Assembly (NCBI RefSeq): GCF_001542405.1
Contig: NZ_LNCD01000091.1
Location: forward strand, 1-64,000
Length of the DNA: 64,000 nucleotides
From: Rhizobium altiplani
Lineage (GTDB): Bacteria > Pseudomonadota > Alphaproteobacteria > Rhizobiales > Rhizobiaceae
Reading direction: 5' to 3'
Shown in pieces: positions 29,053-37,332 of the stretch. The notes under the pieces were generated by a model. It saw nothing but the letters and a program-made list of their open reading frames with translations. It was not told where the DNA came from and made no database searches. Position numbers and translations under genes: made by a program. Numbering within the stretch: position 1 is the stretch's first letter; every line of letters starts with the position of its first letter.

Positions 29053-29517
29053 TCAAGGTCCGCGGAGCGGCTTGCTGCCTTCCAGAAATTTCGCGGCAAG
29101 AGTCTCCGGCAGTCGTCGCGGCCTTGCATTGGCGTTGATGACGGCGATGATCACCTTGGCGGCGATCAGCAGCGTTTCGCCGCGCCGGATTTCCTGATTG
29201 AGGACCATCTTGGCGCCGCCTGCTCTTTCGGTGTGGGTCAGCACCGTCAGGATGTCATCCATCCGTGCCGGCTGCTTGAAGTCGATCTCCATGCGATGGA
29301 CGACGAAGACAAGTCCCTCCTCGTCCGCATTGATAAGCTCTCGTTGCTCGACGCCGAGGCACCGGAGGTAATCTGTGCGGCCGCGCTCGAGGAAGTGCAG
29401 GTAGCGGGCATGGTAGACGAGGCCGGAAAAATCCGTGTCCTCGTAGTAAACCCGCTGCAGGAGCCGGTGACCCGTTTCCGTGAGTTCACCCGAAATCGAA
29501 AAACCGTTGTCCGCCAT
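29053..29517 (-). CDS. ybgC: Tol-Pal-associated acyl-CoA thioesterase YbgC
   Basis: YbgC is a hotdog-fold (4-hydroxybenzoyl-CoA type) thioesterase linked to the Tol-Pal cluster; it acts on acyl-CoA or acyl-ACP thioesters and has been tied to phospholipid metabolism. The 154-residue protein contains the active-site stretch YYEDTDFSGLVYHARYL (about 24-40), with the catalytic Asp in DTD, and HFLERGRTDYLR. The ATG at 29517 follows GGAGAAAATT. It is separated from tolQ by 441 bases, unlike the tight ybgC-tolQ joint in E. coli, so it may be transcribed separately. It diverges from sqdB. Confidence 0.94.
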   Translation of the reverse strand: MADNGFSISGELTETGHRLLQRVYYEDTDFSGLVYHARYLHFLERGRTDYLRCLGVEQRELINADEEGLVFVVHRMEIDFKQPARMDDILTVLTHTERAGGAKMVLNQEIRRGETLLIAAKVIIAVINANARPRRLPETLAAKFLEGSKPLRGP

Positions 29518-29636
29518 AATTTTCTCCAAAGCCACGCGCCCTCTTTGGCGGAAGACTTTCCGCCTTGCAAGCATTGAACAATTGTCACGCTTCCTAAGTA
29601 ATTTTTGACAGAGACATTCAAGCAGGAGACACCGCG

Positions 29637-30857
29637 ATGAAGATTGCAGTGATGGGCGGGGACGGATTCATCGGCTGGCCGACATCATTGCATCTTTCGG
29701 ACGCGGGGCATGAGATCCATATCCTCGACAATCTTTCGCGGCGGTGGATCGACACCGAACTCGGGGTCCAGTCGCTGACCCCGATGGACTCGATCCAGGA
29801 GCGCACGCGCATCTGGCACGCCGAAACTGGCCGGCGCATTCATTTCAACCTGATCGACCTCGCCAAGGACTACGAGCTCCTGAAGAAGTGGCTCGCCGAG
29901 AACCGTCCGGATGCCGTCATTCACTTTGCCGAGCAGCGTGCCGCCCCCTACTCGATGAAGAGCGACCGGCACAAGAACTACACCGTCAACAACAACGTTA
30001 ACGCCACCCATAACCTCCTGAATGCGCTTGTCGAACTCCAGCTCGACGCACATCTCATCCACCTCGGCACGATGGGCGTCTATGGCTATTCGACGGTCGG
30101 GGCGGCGATCCCCGAGGGGTATCTGCCCGTTGGCATCGAGACGGCGAGCGGCGAGACCGTCAGCCAGGAAATCCTCTATCCGTCCAATCCCGGCTCGATC
30201 TATCACATGACCAAATGCCTGGATCAGTTGCTTTTCCATTTCTACGCCAAGAACGACCGCCTGCGCATAACCGACCTGCACCAGGGAATCGTTTGGGGAA
30301 CGCATACCGAGCAGACACGCCGGCACCCTCAACTCGTCAATCGCTTCGACTATGACGGCGACTACGGCACCGTGCTGAACCGCTTCCTCATCCAGGCGGC
30401 GATCGGCTATCCCCTAACCGTCCATGGCACCGGTGGCCAAACCCGCGCCTTCATCCATATCCAGGACTCGGTACGCTGCATCGAGCTTGCCTTGAACAAC
30501 CCGCCTGCCCGCGGAGCCCGTGTCGAAATCTTCAACCAGATGACCGAAACGCATCGCGTGCGCGATCTCGCCGAAATGATCGCAAAGATGAGCGGCGCCG
30601 AAATCGCCTGGCTACCGAACCCGCGCAAGGAAGCACCGGAAAACGAACTCATCGTCAAGAACGAGAAATTTCGCCATCTCGGCCTCGATCCGATCACCCT
30701 CCAGGCAGGCCTTCTGAGCGAGATCGTCGATGTCGCCAAGAAATTTGCCTATCGCGTTGACCGGTCGCGCGTGCCTGCCGTTTCCGCTTGGACGAAGGAC
30801 ATTGCCGCCACGATCAACCATGATCCGGAAGGCAAGAGGCTGAAGTCCGTTTCATGA
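29637..30857 (+). CDS. sqdB: UDP-sulfoquinovose synthase SqdB
   Basis: SqdB converts UDP-glucose plus sulfite to UDP-sulfoquinovose, the head-group donor of the sulfolipid SQDG. The 406-residue protein is an extended short-chain dehydrogenase. It has the NAD motif GGDGFIG at 7-13, the catalytic Thr145 in GTMGVYG, and Tyr189 and Lys193 in YHMTK. HFAEQRAAPYSM and FNQMTETHRV are signature stretches shared with plant SQD1. It leads a three-gene unit and its stop overlaps the sqdD start by 4 bases (ATGA), so translation is coupled. Confidence 0.95.
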   Translation: MKIAVMGGDGFIGWPTSLHLSDAGHEIHILDNLSRRWIDTELGVQSLTPMDSIQERTRIWHAETGRRIHFNLIDLAKDYELLKKWLAENRPDAVIHFAEQRAAPYSMKSDRHKNYTVNNNVNATHNLLNALVELQLDAHLIHLGTMGVYGYSTVGAAIPEGYLPVGIETASGETVSQEILYPSNPGSIYHMTKCLDQLLFHFYAKNDRLRITDLHQGIVWGTHTEQTRRHPQLVNRFDYDGDYGTVLNRFLIQAAIGYPLTVHGTGGQTRAFIHIQDSVRCIELALNNPPARGARVEIFNQMTETHRVRDLAEMIAKMSGAEIAWLPNPRKEAPENELIVKNEKFRHLGLDPITLQAGLLSEIVDVAKKFAYRVDRSRVPAVSAWTKDIAATINHDPEGKRLKSVS

Positions 30858-31675
30858 GTGAGCCCCGGTACGCCTATGTCACTCTCATCACCAACGACGA
30901 TTACGCCAAGGGTGCCAAGGCGCTTGCAACATCCCTGCGCCGAACCGCTACCCCAGCGGTCATCGTCGTCCTCCATACCGCGGGCGTTGACCAAGCCAGC
31001 CTTGCCCCACTCCTAAAGCTCGACTGCCGCCTGGTGCCGGTCGAGCATCTACCGCTGTCAGCCGAGTTCAATGAGCGTCATGCTCGATCCAATCTGCACG
31101 CCGCGGCTCCCTTCACGAAAGGACGCAAGCCGGCGTTTCACTCGCCGCTCGACAATTTCTGCAAGCTGCGCCTCTGGCAGCTGACCGAATACACCAGTTG
31201 CGTCTTCATCGATGCCGATGCGATCGTGTTGCACAACATCGACAAGCTCTTCCGCTATCCCGAGTTTTCGGCCGCCCCGAACGTCTATGAATCCCTCGAG
31301 GACTTCCAGCGGCTGAACTCCGGCGTCTTCGTCGCGCAACCGTCCGAAGACACTTTCCAACGCATGCTGGAGCGACTGGATCAGCCGGGAGTGTTCTGGA
31401 ATCGCACGGACCAGACCTTCCTGCAGGAATTTTTCCCGGATTGGCACGGCCTGCCGATCTATTTCAACATGCTCCAATATGTCTGGTTTACCATGCCCCA
31501 GCTTTGGGATTGGCACAGTATTTCCGTCCTGCACTACCAGTATGAGAAGCCGTGGGAGACGAATCATCCGAAGGTCGATAAACTGCGGCCGCTGATCGAC
31601 CTTTGGCATGCATTCTATGCCGGCGATGACCTGCCGGATCTATCGACCATGGCGAACCCGGAAGAGGCAGCATGA
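30854..31675 (+). CDS. sqdD: Glycosyltransferase SqdD (GT8/glycogenin-like), SQDG synthesis
   Basis: The 273-residue protein resembles GT8 (glycogenin-like) transferases. It starts YAYVTLITNDDYAKGAKALATSL, and the metal-binding DxD motif is DAD at 120-122 in FIDADAIVL. KLRLWQLTEY and GVFVAQPS are also typical. In Rhodobacter and Sinorhizobium the sqdBDC order is known, and SqdD is the proposed transferase of sulfoquinovose to diacylglycerol. The gene overlaps both sqdB and sqdC by 4 bases. Confidence 0.9.
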   Translation: MSEPRYAYVTLITNDDYAKGAKALATSLRRTATPAVIVVLHTAGVDQASLAPLLKLDCRLVPVEHLPLSAEFNERHARSNLHAAAPFTKGRKPAFHSPLDNFCKLRLWQLTEYTSCVFIDADAIVLHNIDKLFRYPEFSAAPNVYESLEDFQRLNSGVFVAQPSEDTFQRMLERLDQPGVFWNRTDQTFLQEFFPDWHGLPIYFNMLQYVWFTMPQLWDWHSISVLHYQYEKPWETNHPKVDKLRPLIDLWHAFYAGDDLPDLSTMANPEEAA

Positions 31676-32556
31676 AGGTATTGGTATCGGGGGGAACAGG
31701 TCTCGTCGGGCGCTATATCGTCGAAGAACTGCTCGCCGCCGGCTATACCGTGATCATCGGCGGCCGCCACGCTCCCCTGCCCCGCTTCTTTTCGAGACCG
31801 GTCGAGTTCGCCCCGCTCTCGCTCGATCCTGCGCACGATTATATCGAAGCCTTCGAGGACGCCTATTTCTTCGTGCACGCCGCCTTCCACCACCTGCCCG
31901 GCAAATACCGCGGCGGCGAGGGCGACGACCCGGAGACGTTCAAGCGCTTCAACCTCGACGGCAGCGTCCGGCTTTTCGAAGCAGCCAAACGCGCCGGCAC
32001 GCGCCGCTGCGTTTTCATTTCCAGCCGCGCCGCCTACGGAGAGCATGCACCGGGAACCATGCTGAAAGAGGGCATGCCTGGAAAGCCCGAGACCCTCTAC
32101 GGCCAGGTCAAGCTTGATGCCGAGTGCAGTCTCGCACACCTCGCGTCGCCCGGCTTCGCGACGGCCAGCCTCCGATTGACCGGCGTCTATGGCGACCTCC
32201 GACCGAACAAATGGGACAGACTGATCGAAGATTATCTAGCCGGCCGCCACCTGCGATCACGCGCCGGAACCGAGGTCCACGGAAGAGACGTCGGCAAGGC
32301 CGTACGGCTGATGCTGGAAGCGGACGCCGCGCGTATCTCCGGCGAGACCTTCAACGTCTCCGATGTCACGCTGGATACCTGGGACATCCTGGAACACATT
32401 CGCTGGGAGCGCGATTGCGTGAACAGGCTCCCGCTTCCCGCCGACAAGGCGCAGCTTACGCCGATGGACACGGCGAAGATCCGTGCTCTCGGTTGGTCGC
32501 CTGGCGGCATGCCGCTGTTCAATCAAACGATCCATGCGCTCGCTACGCTTGCATAG
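31672..32556 (+). CDS. sqdC: SqdC, NAD-dependent epimerase/reductase-like, SQDG synthesis
   Basis: The 294-residue protein is an NAD(P)-binding epimerase-like protein with the Rossmann motif GGTGLVG at 7-13, ISSRAAYGEH (Ser about 122) and a YGQVK active-site pair. LRLTGVYGDLRPNKW follows as in the family. SqdC is required for normal sulfolipid balance in Rhodobacter, but its exact reaction is unclear. Its start overlaps the sqdD stop (ATGA), closing a coupled sqdBDC operon. Confidence 0.88.
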   Translation: MKVLVSGGTGLVGRYIVEELLAAGYTVIIGGRHAPLPRFFSRPVEFAPLSLDPAHDYIEAFEDAYFFVHAAFHHLPGKYRGGEGDDPETFKRFNLDGSVRLFEAAKRAGTRRCVFISSRAAYGEHAPGTMLKEGMPGKPETLYGQVKLDAECSLAHLASPGFATASLRLTGVYGDLRPNKWDRLIEDYLAGRHLRSRAGTEVHGRDVGKAVRLMLEADAARISGETFNVSDVTLDTWDILEHIRWERDCVNRLPLPADKAQLTPMDTAKIRALGWSPGGMPLFNQTIHALATLA

Positions 32557-32621
32557 GCGGCACAGGCCCACGCAAGCGTGAAGTTGCAGACTGCACCGGA
32601 TAGTGCAATCCGGAGAATAGT

Positions 32622-33353
32622 ATGCAAGTCGGTTCCGCATCAGCGCTCAACATCCTGCGCAACACCTATTCCGCCCACAATCTCAATATGTCGGCCGACA
32701 GCACCAGCGCGCGCCTGAAGATATTGCAGAATGCGGCAAAGGCACAGGAAAGCCTGCGCGAGAGCATGGCCACCTCGGCCGAAGCGGCGAAGGCCAGAGC
32801 GGCGCGCAAGCTTGAGGAAGCCAAGCAGCAACTCGAAATGCTGAAGAGCGGGGGCTACCCGCCGGAGGTCGTCGCCCGGCTTGCGGCCGAACTTGCCCAC
32901 AAGATCAGCGCCGCTGCCGCGGAATTTGCCTCGGCTGTTGCGGCCAGTGCAACAAACATCGCTTCCACAGCCAATGCCTCTGCGGCAACGGCCGATACCG
33001 GAGCGGCGTCGGCAGATGCCGCAACCGATACATCAGCCACAGACGCGGCCGCGGCATCGGACAGCTCCGACGCGAGCGCCGCCCAAGCGGACGAATCCGA
33101 CGGCGCAACTGCGGCGCGCAACGCCTACCAGAGCGTCGTCGAAGACGGACAGCAGGCGTCCGCCGGCATCTCCACCGAAGACCGCAAGACAATGGAAGAG
33201 TTCAAGGCCATCCTGCAGGAGGTTCGGCAGCTCATGGACAAGGCGATGCGCGACTTGCGCGCAAGAACCGGCCAGCAGGCATCAGGCGTGAACGCCTACT
33301 CGTTTGAGGCACAGGCCGACGCCTCAGCCATACCGACCAGCATCACGATTTGA
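32622..33353 (+). CDS. Ala-rich coiled-coil protein of unknown function
   Basis: I do not recognise this 243-residue protein. The N-terminus (MQVGSASALNILRNTY) has no signal peptide. Residues about 25-90 are helical and charged (KARAARKLEEAKQQLEML), probably a coiled coil. Residues about 95-160 form a low-complexity stretch of Ala, Ser, Thr and Asp. A second helical part (about 170-220, KTMEEFKAILQEVRQLMDKAM) and a polar tail follow. It starts 65 bases after sqdC on the same strand, with GGAG about 9 bases upstream. The overall look resembles rod-like or secreted flagellar-hook-type proteins, but no family can be assigned. Confidence 0.7.
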   Translation: MQVGSASALNILRNTYSAHNLNMSADSTSARLKILQNAAKAQESLRESMATSAEAAKARAARKLEEAKQQLEMLKSGGYPPEVVARLAAELAHKISAAAAEFASAVAASATNIASTANASAATADTGAASADAATDTSATDAAAASDSSDASAAQADESDGATAARNAYQSVVEDGQQASAGISTEDRKTMEEFKAILQEVRQLMDKAMRDLRARTGQQASGVNAYSFEAQADASAIPTSITI

Positions 33354-33440
33354 TCCGATTGGCTAAGGCGGGCGGTCAAAGGTCGCATTGTCCCGTTGAA
33401 ATGATCGGCAGGACCTTTATCGTCTGCTGAAAAAAGCGCG

Positions 33441-34037
33441 ATGGACCGTATGACCCCGAAAGAAATGAAAGCCGAAATGCGAGCCGGCCGGCTTGCACTG
33501 CGCGACGCCATCCCAGAGGCCACGCGCATCGAGATGAGCCTGGCCATGGCCGAGCATGCCGGCGAGGCCGTCGCCTTCGATCCGGGCACTGTCGTCTCCG
33601 GCTTCCTGCCGATCCGTTCGGAGGCCGACATCCGGCCGCTTCTGGCACGCTTCCAGGCACGTGGGGCCCGGCTCTGCGTGCCTGCCATCCTCGACAAGCA
33701 GACGATCGCGTTTCGCGAACTTGTGCGCGGCGTGCCGTTGGTCAGCACAGGCTTCGGCACGTCCGGCCCGCCGGCGGACGCCGCCGTGCTCGATCCCGAA
33801 ATCATGCTGGTGCCGCTCTCCGCCTTCGACAATCGCGGCCACCGCATTGGCTACGGTGCCGGCTATTACGACCGCGCCATCGAGCGTTTGCGGCAAAAAG
33901 GCCAGCATCCCAAGCTGATCGGCATTGCATTCGACTGCCAGGAAGTGGCACATGTGCCCGACGAGCCGCACGATGTCAGCCTGGACGCCCTCCTGACGGA
34001 AAGCGGGCTTCGCCTTTTTGCCTCTTGGATTGGATAG
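33441..34037 (+). CDS. fau: 5-formyltetrahydrofolate cyclo-ligase
   Basis: This enzyme converts 5-formyl-THF to 5,10-methenyl-THF using ATP, salvaging folate. The 198-residue protein carries the ATP/folate-binding motif GYGAGYYDR at 137-145 and the basic N-terminal substrate region (about 8-20). LVPLSAFDNRGHRI precedes the motif as in the family. An alternative ATG three codons in (33450) is possible, since no strong ribosome-binding site precedes 33441. In many bacteria this gene sits beside zapA and 6S RNA; here those lie about 27 kb away. Confidence 0.93.
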   Translation: MDRMTPKEMKAEMRAGRLALRDAIPEATRIEMSLAMAEHAGEAVAFDPGTVVSGFLPIRSEADIRPLLARFQARGARLCVPAILDKQTIAFRELVRGVPLVSTGFGTSGPPADAAVLDPEIMLVPLSAFDNRGHRIGYGAGYYDRAIERLRQKGQHPKLIGIAFDCQEVAHVPDEPHDVSLDALLTESGLRLFASWIG

Positions 34038-34039
34038 CA

Positions 34040-34864
34040 ATGCGACTGCTTTTTCTGGGTGACATGGTGGGTAAGACCGGACGCACCGCCGTCTGGAACC
34101 GCCTCCCCGGCCTCATTTCTGACCTGAAGCTCGATTTCGTCGTCGTCAACGGCGAGAACGCCGCCGGCGGTTTTGGCATCACCGAGGATATCTTCCTCGA
34201 GACGATAAACGCCGGCGCCGATGTCGTCACGACGGGCAACCACGTCTGGGATCAGAAGGAAGCGGTCGCATTTGCCGGGCGTCACGACCAGTTCCTGCGA
34301 CCGGCCAACTATCCGCAGGGCACGCCGGGCCGCGGCTCGGGGCTGTTCTACGCCCGCAACGGTGCACGCGTGCTGGTCGCAAATGTCATGGGTCGCGTCT
34401 TCATGCATCCCGAACTCGACGATCCCTTCAAGTCTGCAGAAGCGATCCTCGATGCCTGCCCGCTGAAGGAACAGGCCGATGCGATCATCTTCGACTTCCA
34501 TGCCGAAGCGACAAGCGAGAAGCAGTGCTTCGGTCATTTCGTCGACGGCCGCGCCAGCTTCGTCGTCGGCACCCACACACATGTGCCGACCGCCGACCAC
34601 CAGATCCTGAACGGTGGTACCGCCTACATGTCGGATGCCGGCATGTGCGGCGACTACGACTCCTCGCTCGGCATGGATAAGGAGGAGCCGCTGAACCGGT
34701 TCATCTCCAAGATGCCGAAGGGCCGCATGGAAGCAGCGACCGGCCCTGCCACCATCTGCGGTGTCGGCGTCGAGATCTCCGATGCGACCGGCCTGGCTGA
34801 AAAAATCGCTCCGCTGCGTCTCGGTCCCCGGCTTGCCGAGACTATTCCGGAGTTCTGGCGCTAG
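34040..34864 (+). CDS. ymdB: YmdB-family metallophosphoesterase (cyclic nucleotide phosphodiesterase)
   Basis: The 274-residue protein belongs to the TIGR00282/YmdB metallophosphoesterase family, whose Bacillus member hydrolyses 2',3'- and 3',5'-cyclic nucleotides. The conserved metal-site motifs are MRLLFLGDMVGKTGRTA, VVNGENAAGGFG, TTGNHVWDQKE, DFHAEATSEKQ and VGTHTHVPTAD, all intact. It starts 2 bases after the folate cyclo-ligase stop, so the two are coupled. The start at 34040 is preferred over an upstream in-frame TTG, which would overlap the previous gene. Confidence 0.92.
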   Translation: MRLLFLGDMVGKTGRTAVWNRLPGLISDLKLDFVVVNGENAAGGFGITEDIFLETINAGADVVTTGNHVWDQKEAVAFAGRHDQFLRPANYPQGTPGRGSGLFYARNGARVLVANVMGRVFMHPELDDPFKSAEAILDACPLKEQADAIIFDFHAEATSEKQCFGHFVDGRASFVVGTHTHVPTADHQILNGGTAYMSDAGMCGDYDSSLGMDKEEPLNRFISKMPKGRMEAATGPATICGVGVEISDATGLAEKIAPLRLGPRLAETIPEFWR

Positions 34865-34978
34865 AGCCTTTCCCGCCATGACGCAAACGTGAGAAGCGAC
34901 TCCGGATTTCAACTGGACCGCTGCTGCGCCTTGCCGCATCCTCCCGAGCCTATCCGTGAGAGCGCTGGAGGAAGTGGC

Positions 34979-35815
34979 ATGAAGCCGCGTTTTCTTGTTT
35001 TCGCAATCGCCTGCCTGATGGTCCTGGTTGCCGCGGAAGCGGCCGCCGCTCAGGAGGAACAGCGAAACGTCAGCCAGTGCCAGGCCATCGCCCAATCGAT
35101 CCCGCAAGCGACCTTTGCCAGCTTCACGGGCTCGGCACCGATCATCGATGCCACCGCCACCGACCAATCGGTTACGCTGACCTACATCGGGCACTCCACC
35201 TTCCTCATTGAAACGCCAGGTGGCGTAACGATCGCGACCGATTACAGCGGCTGGTACTCGCCGCCCCAGGCGCCGATGGTCGTCACCATGAACCGCGCCC
35301 ATTCCTCGCACTATACTCTGGTGACCGACCCGGCCATCAGATACGTGCTGCATGGATGGAGCGACGTCCCGGGCGAGAAGGCCAAGATCAACCTCATGGT
35401 CGGCGACACCTACATCCGCAATGTCACTACCGATATCAGGGGCGGCTTCGGCGCGCCGCAGCAAGATGGGAACTCGATCTTTATCTTCGAGGTTGCCGGT
35501 CTCTGCATCGGTCATCTCGGCCATCTGCATTACGAACTGACGGAGGCTCACTACACGGACATCGGCCGGCTGGATGTCGTGATGGTGCCGGTGGATGGTG
35601 GGCTGACGATGGGTTCCGACAGCATGAGCCGCGTCATCAAGCGCCTGCGCGCCTCGCTGATCCTGCCGATGCATCAGCCGCGCCCACTGCAAAGCTTCCT
35701 GTCGATGTTCGGACCCGATTTCGACATCAGCTACGCGCCGACGAACACGATCTCCGTCTCGCTGCGCACCTTGCCGAAAAAGCCGCTGATCTATGTCGCG
35801 AAGGGCATGCAGTAA
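34979..35815 (+). CDS. Exported metallo-beta-lactamase-like protein with degenerate metal motif
   Basis: The 278-residue protein has a signal peptide (residues 1-24, ending AAA-QEE) and an MBL-like fold. TYIGHSTFLIETPGG (about 68-82) matches the UlaG/Lactamase_B_3 beta strand. Where HxHxDH is expected there is NRAHSSH (105-111), so two metal ligands are replaced. Other family marks remain: GHLGHLHYELT (178-188), VPVDGG (203-208) and a late LPMH (about 231). A strong GGAGGAAG precedes ATG 34979. It lies 114 bases after ymdB. Either it binds metal differently or it is not a classical hydrolase. Confidence 0.75.
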   Translation: MKPRFLVFAIACLMVLVAAEAAAAQEEQRNVSQCQAIAQSIPQATFASFTGSAPIIDATATDQSVTLTYIGHSTFLIETPGGVTIATDYSGWYSPPQAPMVVTMNRAHSSHYTLVTDPAIRYVLHGWSDVPGEKAKINLMVGDTYIRNVTTDIRGGFGAPQQDGNSIFIFEVAGLCIGHLGHLHYELTEAHYTDIGRLDVVMVPVDGGLTMGSDSMSRVIKRLRASLILPMHQPRPLQSFLSMFGPDFDISYAPTNTISVSLRTLPKKPLIYVAKGMQ

Positions 35816-35845
35816 AAGACCCGGACTGCGCCGGGCCTATTCTTC

Positions 35846-36349
35846 TCAGGCGAACTGCAAGTGCTGCCTGATGCCGACATCGGGCATCTTGTCATCGTCG
35901 AGGTTGGCCTTCGCGATCTCCCAGCCGAACTTCAGCTTATTGCCTGTCGAAACCCAGATCTCGGCGTCGTCGACATGCATGGCGAGCATCGTGAGCTTCG
36001 GATCCTTCTTGCCGTCGTCATACCAGGCGGCGACGAGCGAGTTCCAATACTCGTCTACCTTTGACGGGTCGGGCCGCACCTCGATCTTGCCGGCAAGGCA
36101 GGCATGGTAGTCGTGATCCTTGCCGACCACGCAGAAATGCGCCCGAGTCCCCGGCTTGATCGCACGTACGATCGCCGCATCGGATTTCGTATAGAACCAG
36201 ATCGTGTTGGTCTTCGGATCGGCGTTCGGCGCCATCGGCTGCATGTGCATGTCGGCCCCGTCCACGCCGAGCATGCCGGCATGAATGTCGTTCACCTGGT
36301 CCCAGAGCTGGCGTGCCGGGTGTTCCCGCGCCTCGTTGAAACTAGCCAT
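35846..36349 (-). CDS. Pyridoxamine 5'-phosphate oxidase-family general stress protein
   Basis: The 167-residue protein belongs to the flavin-binding split-barrel (general stress protein 26-like) family. It shows IWFYTKSDAAIVRAI (about 50), AHFCVVGKDHDYHACLAGKIEV and AWYDDGKKDPKLTMLAMHVDDAEIWVS, as in that family. These proteins bind FMN or FAD; their substrates are mostly unknown. The start at 36349 is preceded by AAGGAAG. The gene is convergent with the MBL-like gene and divergent from yebC. Confidence 0.88.
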   Translation of the reverse strand: MASFNEAREHPARQLWDQVNDIHAGMLGVDGADMHMQPMAPNADPKTNTIWFYTKSDAAIVRAIKPGTRAHFCVVGKDHDYHACLAGKIEVRPDPSKVDEYWNSLVAAWYDDGKKDPKLTMLAMHVDDAEIWVSTGNKLKFGWEIAKANLDDDKMPDVGIRQHLQFA

Positions 36350-36523
36350 TGCACTTCCTTCCATTTCGAGGGTCCGTGGGCGAAACGTCAACTTCCTGGG
36401 GTTTGTTCCGCCATTCCGGATACACGAGCGACCGGCGCGACAGAGCCGTTTTCCCTTGAATGCGGCCAATTTCGCTCTTATAAGGCGGCCCATTCCTAAC
36501 AATACGACGTGAACAGGGGTGCC

Positions 36524-37270
36524 ATGGCTGGCCATTCACAGTTTAAAAACATCATGCATCGCAAGGGCCGTCAGGATGCCGTGCGATCGAAAATGTTCTC
36601 CAAGCTCGCACGTGAAATCACGGTTGCGGCCAAGGCCGGTCTGCCCGACCCTTCGATGAACGCCCGCCTGCGTCTGGCGATCCAGAACGCCAAGGCGCAG
36701 TCCATGCCAAAGGACAATATCGACCGCGCCATCAAGAAGGCCTCCGGTGCCGACGGCGAGAACTACGATGAAGTCCGTTATGAGGGTTACGGCCCGGGCG
36801 GCACGGCGATCATCGTCGAAGCCCTGACCGACAACCGCAACCGCACTGCCTCCAACGTCCGCTCGATCTTTACGAAGGCCGGCGGCGCACTTGGCGAAAC
36901 GGGCTCGGTATCCTTCTCCTTCGACCACGTTGGCGAGATCACCTACAAGCTATCCGCTGGCGATGCCGACAAGATGATGGAAGCGGCGATCGAAGCCGGC
37001 GCCGACGACGTCGAGACCGACGAAGAGGGCCACTACATCACCTGCGCCTTTGAGTCTCTTGGCGAAGTCGCCAAGGCCCTCGAGACCTCGCTCGGCGAAG
37101 CCGAAACCGTCAAGGCCGTCTGGCGCGCCCAGAACAACGTGCCCGTCGACGAAGAACGTGCCCAGTCGCTGCTGAAGCTGATCGACAGCCTGGAAGACGA
37201 TGACGATGTCCAGAACGTCTACTCGAATTTCGAAGTCGACGAAGAGGTTCTGGCCAAGCTTTCGGCCTGA
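36524..37270 (+). CDS. yebC: YebC/TACO1-family protein
   Basis: This is a 248-residue protein of the widely conserved YebC family, known either as a transcriptional regulator or as a factor that eases ribosome stalling at proline stretches. It begins [18 protein letters not shown], and [22 protein letters not shown] (about 85-106) is the diagnostic region. The ATG at 36524 follows AGGGGTGCC. It ends with a strong terminator. In many bacteria yebC sits next to ruvCAB; here ruvC is about 13 kb away on the same strand. Confidence 0.95.
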   Translation: MAGHSQFKNIMHRKGRQDAVRSKMFSKLAREITVAAKAGLPDPSMNARLRLAIQNAKAQSMPKDNIDRAIKKASGADGENYDEVRYEGYGPGGTAIIVEALTDNRNRTASNVRSIFTKAGGALGETGSVSFSFDHVGEITYKLSAGDADKMMEAAIEAGADDVETDEEGHYITCAFESLGEVAKALETSLGEAETVKAVWRAQNNVPVDEERAQSLLKLIDSLEDDDDVQNVYSNFEVDEEVLAKLSA

Positions 37271-37296
37271 GACCTGCAAGGAAGCATCATGTTATC

Positions 37297-37332
37297 GCGC
37301 CGGCCGGATTGTTCCCGCCGGCGCTTTCGTTT
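37297..37332 (+). terminator. Intrinsic terminator of yebC
   Basis: Perfect 8-base stem GCGCCGGC/GCCGGCGC with a 12-base loop, followed by TTTCGTTT. Its last base is the end of the converging anti-sigma gene. Confidence 0.88.

Noticed and set aside
33866-35692. Open frame of about 600 codons on the minus strand
   Set aside because: It lies antisense to three genes with clear homology, signal peptides and ribosome-binding sites (folate ligase, YmdB, MBL-like). High GC codon use keeps the opposite strand free of stops; the product is low in hydrophobic order and matches no family.
35818-35836. CCCGG/CCGGG hairpin after the MBL-like gene
   Set aside because: Short stem and no clear T run; it may help termination but I cannot support it as an intrinsic terminator.
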